The position numbers and the translations under genes were made by a program. The notes below the pieces were generated by a model. It did not search any database. It was not told the DNA's origin and worked only from the letters and a program-made list of their open reading frames with translations. From Clostridiaceae bacterium (lineage in GTDB: Bacteria; Bacillota; Clostridia; Oscillospirales; Acutalibacteraceae), in contig JAEDKI010000073.1 in assembly GCA_016295895.1 (NCBI GenBank), forward strand, positions 1-8,663: DNA of 8,663 nt, read 5' to 3'. Below are positions 7,522 through 8,663 of the stretch, in pieces (positions within the stretch are counted from its first letter, which is position 1; every line of letters starts with the position of its first letter).

Positions 7522-8382
7522 TTATTTCAGAGCGTCAAGAGTAGTCTGTCTGCCGCCGTAAACGCCGAGAGGCTCAACATGAACGGTTGAAACTGCAACG
7601 ATGTGAGTTCCGTTTTCAGCGTTGAAATCGTCAAGATAAGGAGTGTGCTGGAAGTAGTTGGCGTCAATTTCGCCGCTCTCAACAACATTGTTGGGCTGAA
7701 CATAGTCTGTATACTCAACGATTTTGAGAGTGATATTCTTTGCGGCAAGAATTTCCTGAGCAACCTTCAGAATCTCTGCATGAGGAGCGGGAGAAGCGGC
7801 AACGGTAACTGTCTTGCCTGCAAGAGCGGCATAGTCAACGGTTGCGTCATAGCCGTCGCCGGGGTTATCAACAACGCTGACTACCGAGCCGTTATACTGA
7901 GTTTTGATGTAATCTGCAACCTGCTTGCTTTCAAGAGCAGCTTTGAGAGCCTTGATAAGAGGTGAATTCTCATTGCCTTCCTTAACTGCAAGAATATTGC
8001 CGTAAGCAGAGGATGAACCCTCGATTGCAAGAGCGTCCTCAACGGGGTTGAGACCTGCGGAAATTGCATAGTTTGAGTTGATAACCGCATAGTCAACATC
8101 GGGAAGAACATTGGGAAGCTGAGCTGCCTCAACCTCTTTGAAGGTGATGTTCTTGGGATTCTCTGCGATATCAAGAATGGTTGCGGTGATGCCTGCGCCG
8201 TCCTTGAGGGTGATTATGCCCTGCTCCTGAAGCAGAAGCAATGCACGGGCTTCGTTGGTCGTGTCGTTGGGAATGGCGATAATGATTTCCTCTGCCTGCT
8301 CTTTGTTTGAGCATGCTGAGAAAGCCGCTGCGATTGAGAATGTGAGAACAACTGCGAGAATGACTGAAAGTACTTTTTTCAT
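7522..8382 (-). CDS. metQ: MetQ/NlpA-family methionine-binding lipoprotein, apparently circularly permuted
   Basis: This 286-residue solute-binding lipoprotein would deliver methionine to MetNI. The signal peptide (residues 1-23) ends in a lipobox FSAC with C24 as the lipidated residue. The body carries all NlpA/MetQ signatures but in swapped order. Residues 33-171 (IAIPNDTTNEARALLLL, LKDGAG, AENPKN, EAAQLP, VINSNYAISAGL, then KTQYNGSVV) match the canonical C-terminal portion. Residues 190-286 (KTVTVAASPAPHAEIL, DYVQPN, DANYFQHTPYL, VHVEPLGVY, TTLDALK) match the canonical N-terminal portion. In ordinary MetQ the second block comes first and runs through ...SLDEL into ...PNDPTN. The seam is residues 172-189 (DNPGDGYDATVDYAALAG). 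The frame is intact with ribosome binding site AAAGGAG 9 bases before the ATG. The mature protein contains no methionine and only the lipobox cysteine. It leads the operon metQ-metN-metI and is preceded by a Met/Cys leader and terminator. Family assignment is very secure; permutation is inferred by comparison with remembered family sequence order. Confidence 0.93.
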   Translation of the reverse strand: MKKVLSVILAVVLTFSIAAAFSACSNKEQAEEIIIAIPNDTTNEARALLLLQEQGIITLKDGAGITATILDIAENPKNITFKEVEAAQLPNVLPDVDYAVINSNYAISAGLNPVEDALAIEGSSSAYGNILAVKEGNENSPLIKALKAALESKQVADYIKTQYNGSVVSVVDNPGDGYDATVDYAALAGKTVTVAASPAPHAEILKVAQEILAAKNITLKIVEYTDYVQPNNVVESGEIDANYFQHTPYLDDFNAENGTHIVAVSTVHVEPLGVYGGRQTTLDALK

Positions 8383-8422
8383 GGTTTTTATCTCCTTTTA
8401 TTATATGTTTTTTTATGTATCA

Positions 8423-8500
8423 TCAATTTGCGAGCATACATCGGCACATTCGCCTGCTGTTTATGTTCGTTTTTGCAATGATAACTGCTGTTATTATCAT
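8423..8500 (-). CDS. Micro-ORF (25 codons) between attenuator and metQ
   Basis: The ATG at 8500 is preceded by AAGGAGGAA with GGAGG (8511-8507) at 6 bases, a better ribosome binding site than that of metQ. The peptide starts MIITAVIIAK and contains the cluster MCRCM (residues 18-22), then stops 40 bases before the metQ start. The Met/Cys cluster repeats the theme of the first leader peptide, and ATGTGCCG is shared at DNA level. It lies beyond the terminator, so it is transcribed only on readthrough. The start region can form ATGATAA/TTATCAT (8500-8494 with 8484-8478). It may be a second sensing leader, a translational coupler or incidental; no function is claimed. Confidence 0.5.
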   Translation of the reverse strand: MIITAVIIAKTNINSRRMCRCMLAN

Positions 8501-8518
8501 AACGTTCCTCCTTCACGG

Positions 8519-8553
8519 AAAAATAAAAAGGAAGCTTCTCAGAAGCTTCCCTT
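8519..8553 (-). terminator. Intrinsic terminator (attenuator) in the met operon leader
   Basis: On the - strand, GGAAGCTTC (8550-8542), loop TGA and GAAGCTTCC (8538-8530) form a perfect 9-bp stem, extended to 12 bp by AAG with TTT (8553-8551 with 8529-8527). TTTTTATTTTT (8529-8519) follows. It lies upstream of metQ and downstream of a short leader ORF, so in default form it would stop transcription before the operon. Confidence 0.9.
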
Positions 8554-8605
8554 GATAAACAGAACAGTTTCCGCCTCAGCGGTCAATTTTGTTCGGAAAG
8601 CACTG
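8545..8605 (-). promoter_or_regulatory. Mutually exclusive antiterminator pairings in the met leader
   Basis: On the - strand, GCTTTCC (8601-8595) can pair with GGGAAGC (8551-8545), which is the ascending arm of the terminator. The adjacent GAACA (8594-8590) can pair with TGTTC (8566-8562), and CCGC-TGAG-GCGG (8582-8571) fits inside. Forming this blocks the terminator. A competing pairing, CAG plus TTTCCG (8605-8603 and 8599-8594) with CGGAAACTG (8573-8565), would free the terminator. The 5' arms lie inside the last codons of the leader ORF, so the position of the translating ribosome would decide between them. Pairings were found by eye; energies were not calculated. Confidence 0.6.
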
Positions 8606-8654
8606 AAAAATCGGCGCACCAAGCCATGCACATGCGGCACATGCACATCTTCAT
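8583..8654 (-). CDS. Met/Cys-rich leader peptide of the met operon
   Basis: A 23-codon ORF begins MKMCMCRMCMAWC: five Met and four Cys among 13 residues. It ends in TGA at 8585-8583, 29 bases before the terminator stem. Clustered codons for the pathway's amino acids, followed by overlapping antiterminator and terminator arms, are the classic plan of ribosome-mediated attenuation (as in trp, his and leu leaders). Here the downstream genes import methionine. Stalling at Met or Cys codons would leave the antiterminator arm (8601-8590) free, whereas a ribosome reaching the stop would cover it and allow termination. Only nine bases (GCAGACACC) precede the ATG before the window ends. They contain no ribosome binding site and keep the frame open, so the exact start, promoter and any extension cannot be verified here. 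Confidence 0.7.
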   Translation of the reverse strand: MKMCMCRMCMAWCADFSVLSEQN

Positions 8655-8663
8655 GGTGTCTGC

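Noticed and set aside
7522..8382. MetQ block order explained by assembly error or a frameshifted pseudogene
   Set aside because: The frame is continuous, with signal peptide, lipobox, ribosome binding site, all family motifs and normal spacing to metN. A misjoin would be unlikely to give all of these, though reads spanning the seam would settle it.
8400..8428. TATAAT on the - strand (8405-8400) just upstream of metQ as a private promoter
   Set aside because: The only TTGA-like partner (TTGATG, 8426-8421) is 15 bases away, and transcription would begin inside or beside the metQ ribosome binding site, leaving no usable leader.
8383..8663. SAM (S-box) riboswitch or Met T-box upstream of metQ
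   Set aside because: The conserved S-box core and the T-box TGGNACCGCG segment are not found on the - strand. A short Met/Cys ORF plus terminator explains the region better, though sequence to the right is missing.

Overview
The window looks like a Clostridia-type Firmicute chromosome, most plausibly a gut Oscillospiraceae/Ruminococcaceae-like bacterium. The evidence is moderate GC, strong GGAGG-type ribosome binding sites, intrinsic hairpin terminators, an SBP lipoprotein with a short Firmicute-style signal peptide, and a large Ig-like/YDG/MBG-repeat surface protein. This taxonomy is inferred from style, not from a marker gene.

Layout: (1) 1-2735, + strand: the 3' 910 codons of a giant modular surface protein (YDG, MBG and BIG2 modules, an acidic helical stalk and a hydrophobic C-terminal tail), cut by the left edge. 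(2) 2736-3063: an intergenic region with a perfect 16-bp terminator stem, then an extended -10 promoter. (3) 3064-5241, +: a cytoplasmic GH36 alpha-galactosidase with both catalytic aspartates, followed by a terminator. (4) 5335-5685, +: a consensus TTGACA-17-TATAAT promoter driving an unrecognised 90-residue protein. (5) 5720-5759: a 16-bp hairpin between convergent transcripts. (6) 8654-5777, - strand: a methionine uptake operon read right to left as leader region, metQ (lipoprotein), metN (ATPase with NIL domain), metI (permease).

The met operon is the most interesting part. Its leader encodes a 23-codon peptide in which 9 of the first 13 residues are Met or Cys. A strong intrinsic terminator follows, and the sequence between can form mutually exclusive pairings. 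This is the layout of a ribosome-mediated transcription attenuator sensing sulfur amino acids. A second 25-codon micro-ORF with a strong ribosome binding site and its own Met/Cys cluster lies between the terminator and metQ.

The MetQ protein itself appears circularly permuted. The half that is C-terminal in the canonical family (PNDPTN..., NPKN..., VINxNYA...) comes directly after the lipobox. The half that is canonically N-terminal (PHAEIL, DYVQPN, DANYFQHxPYL, VEPLGVY) comes last. The gene is intact, in frame and has a signal peptide, so this is unlikely to be a broken copy. Working together, MetQ would capture methionine (or a related sulfur compound) outside the membrane, MetI would form the channel, and MetN would power and feedback-regulate it, with expression gated by the leader.
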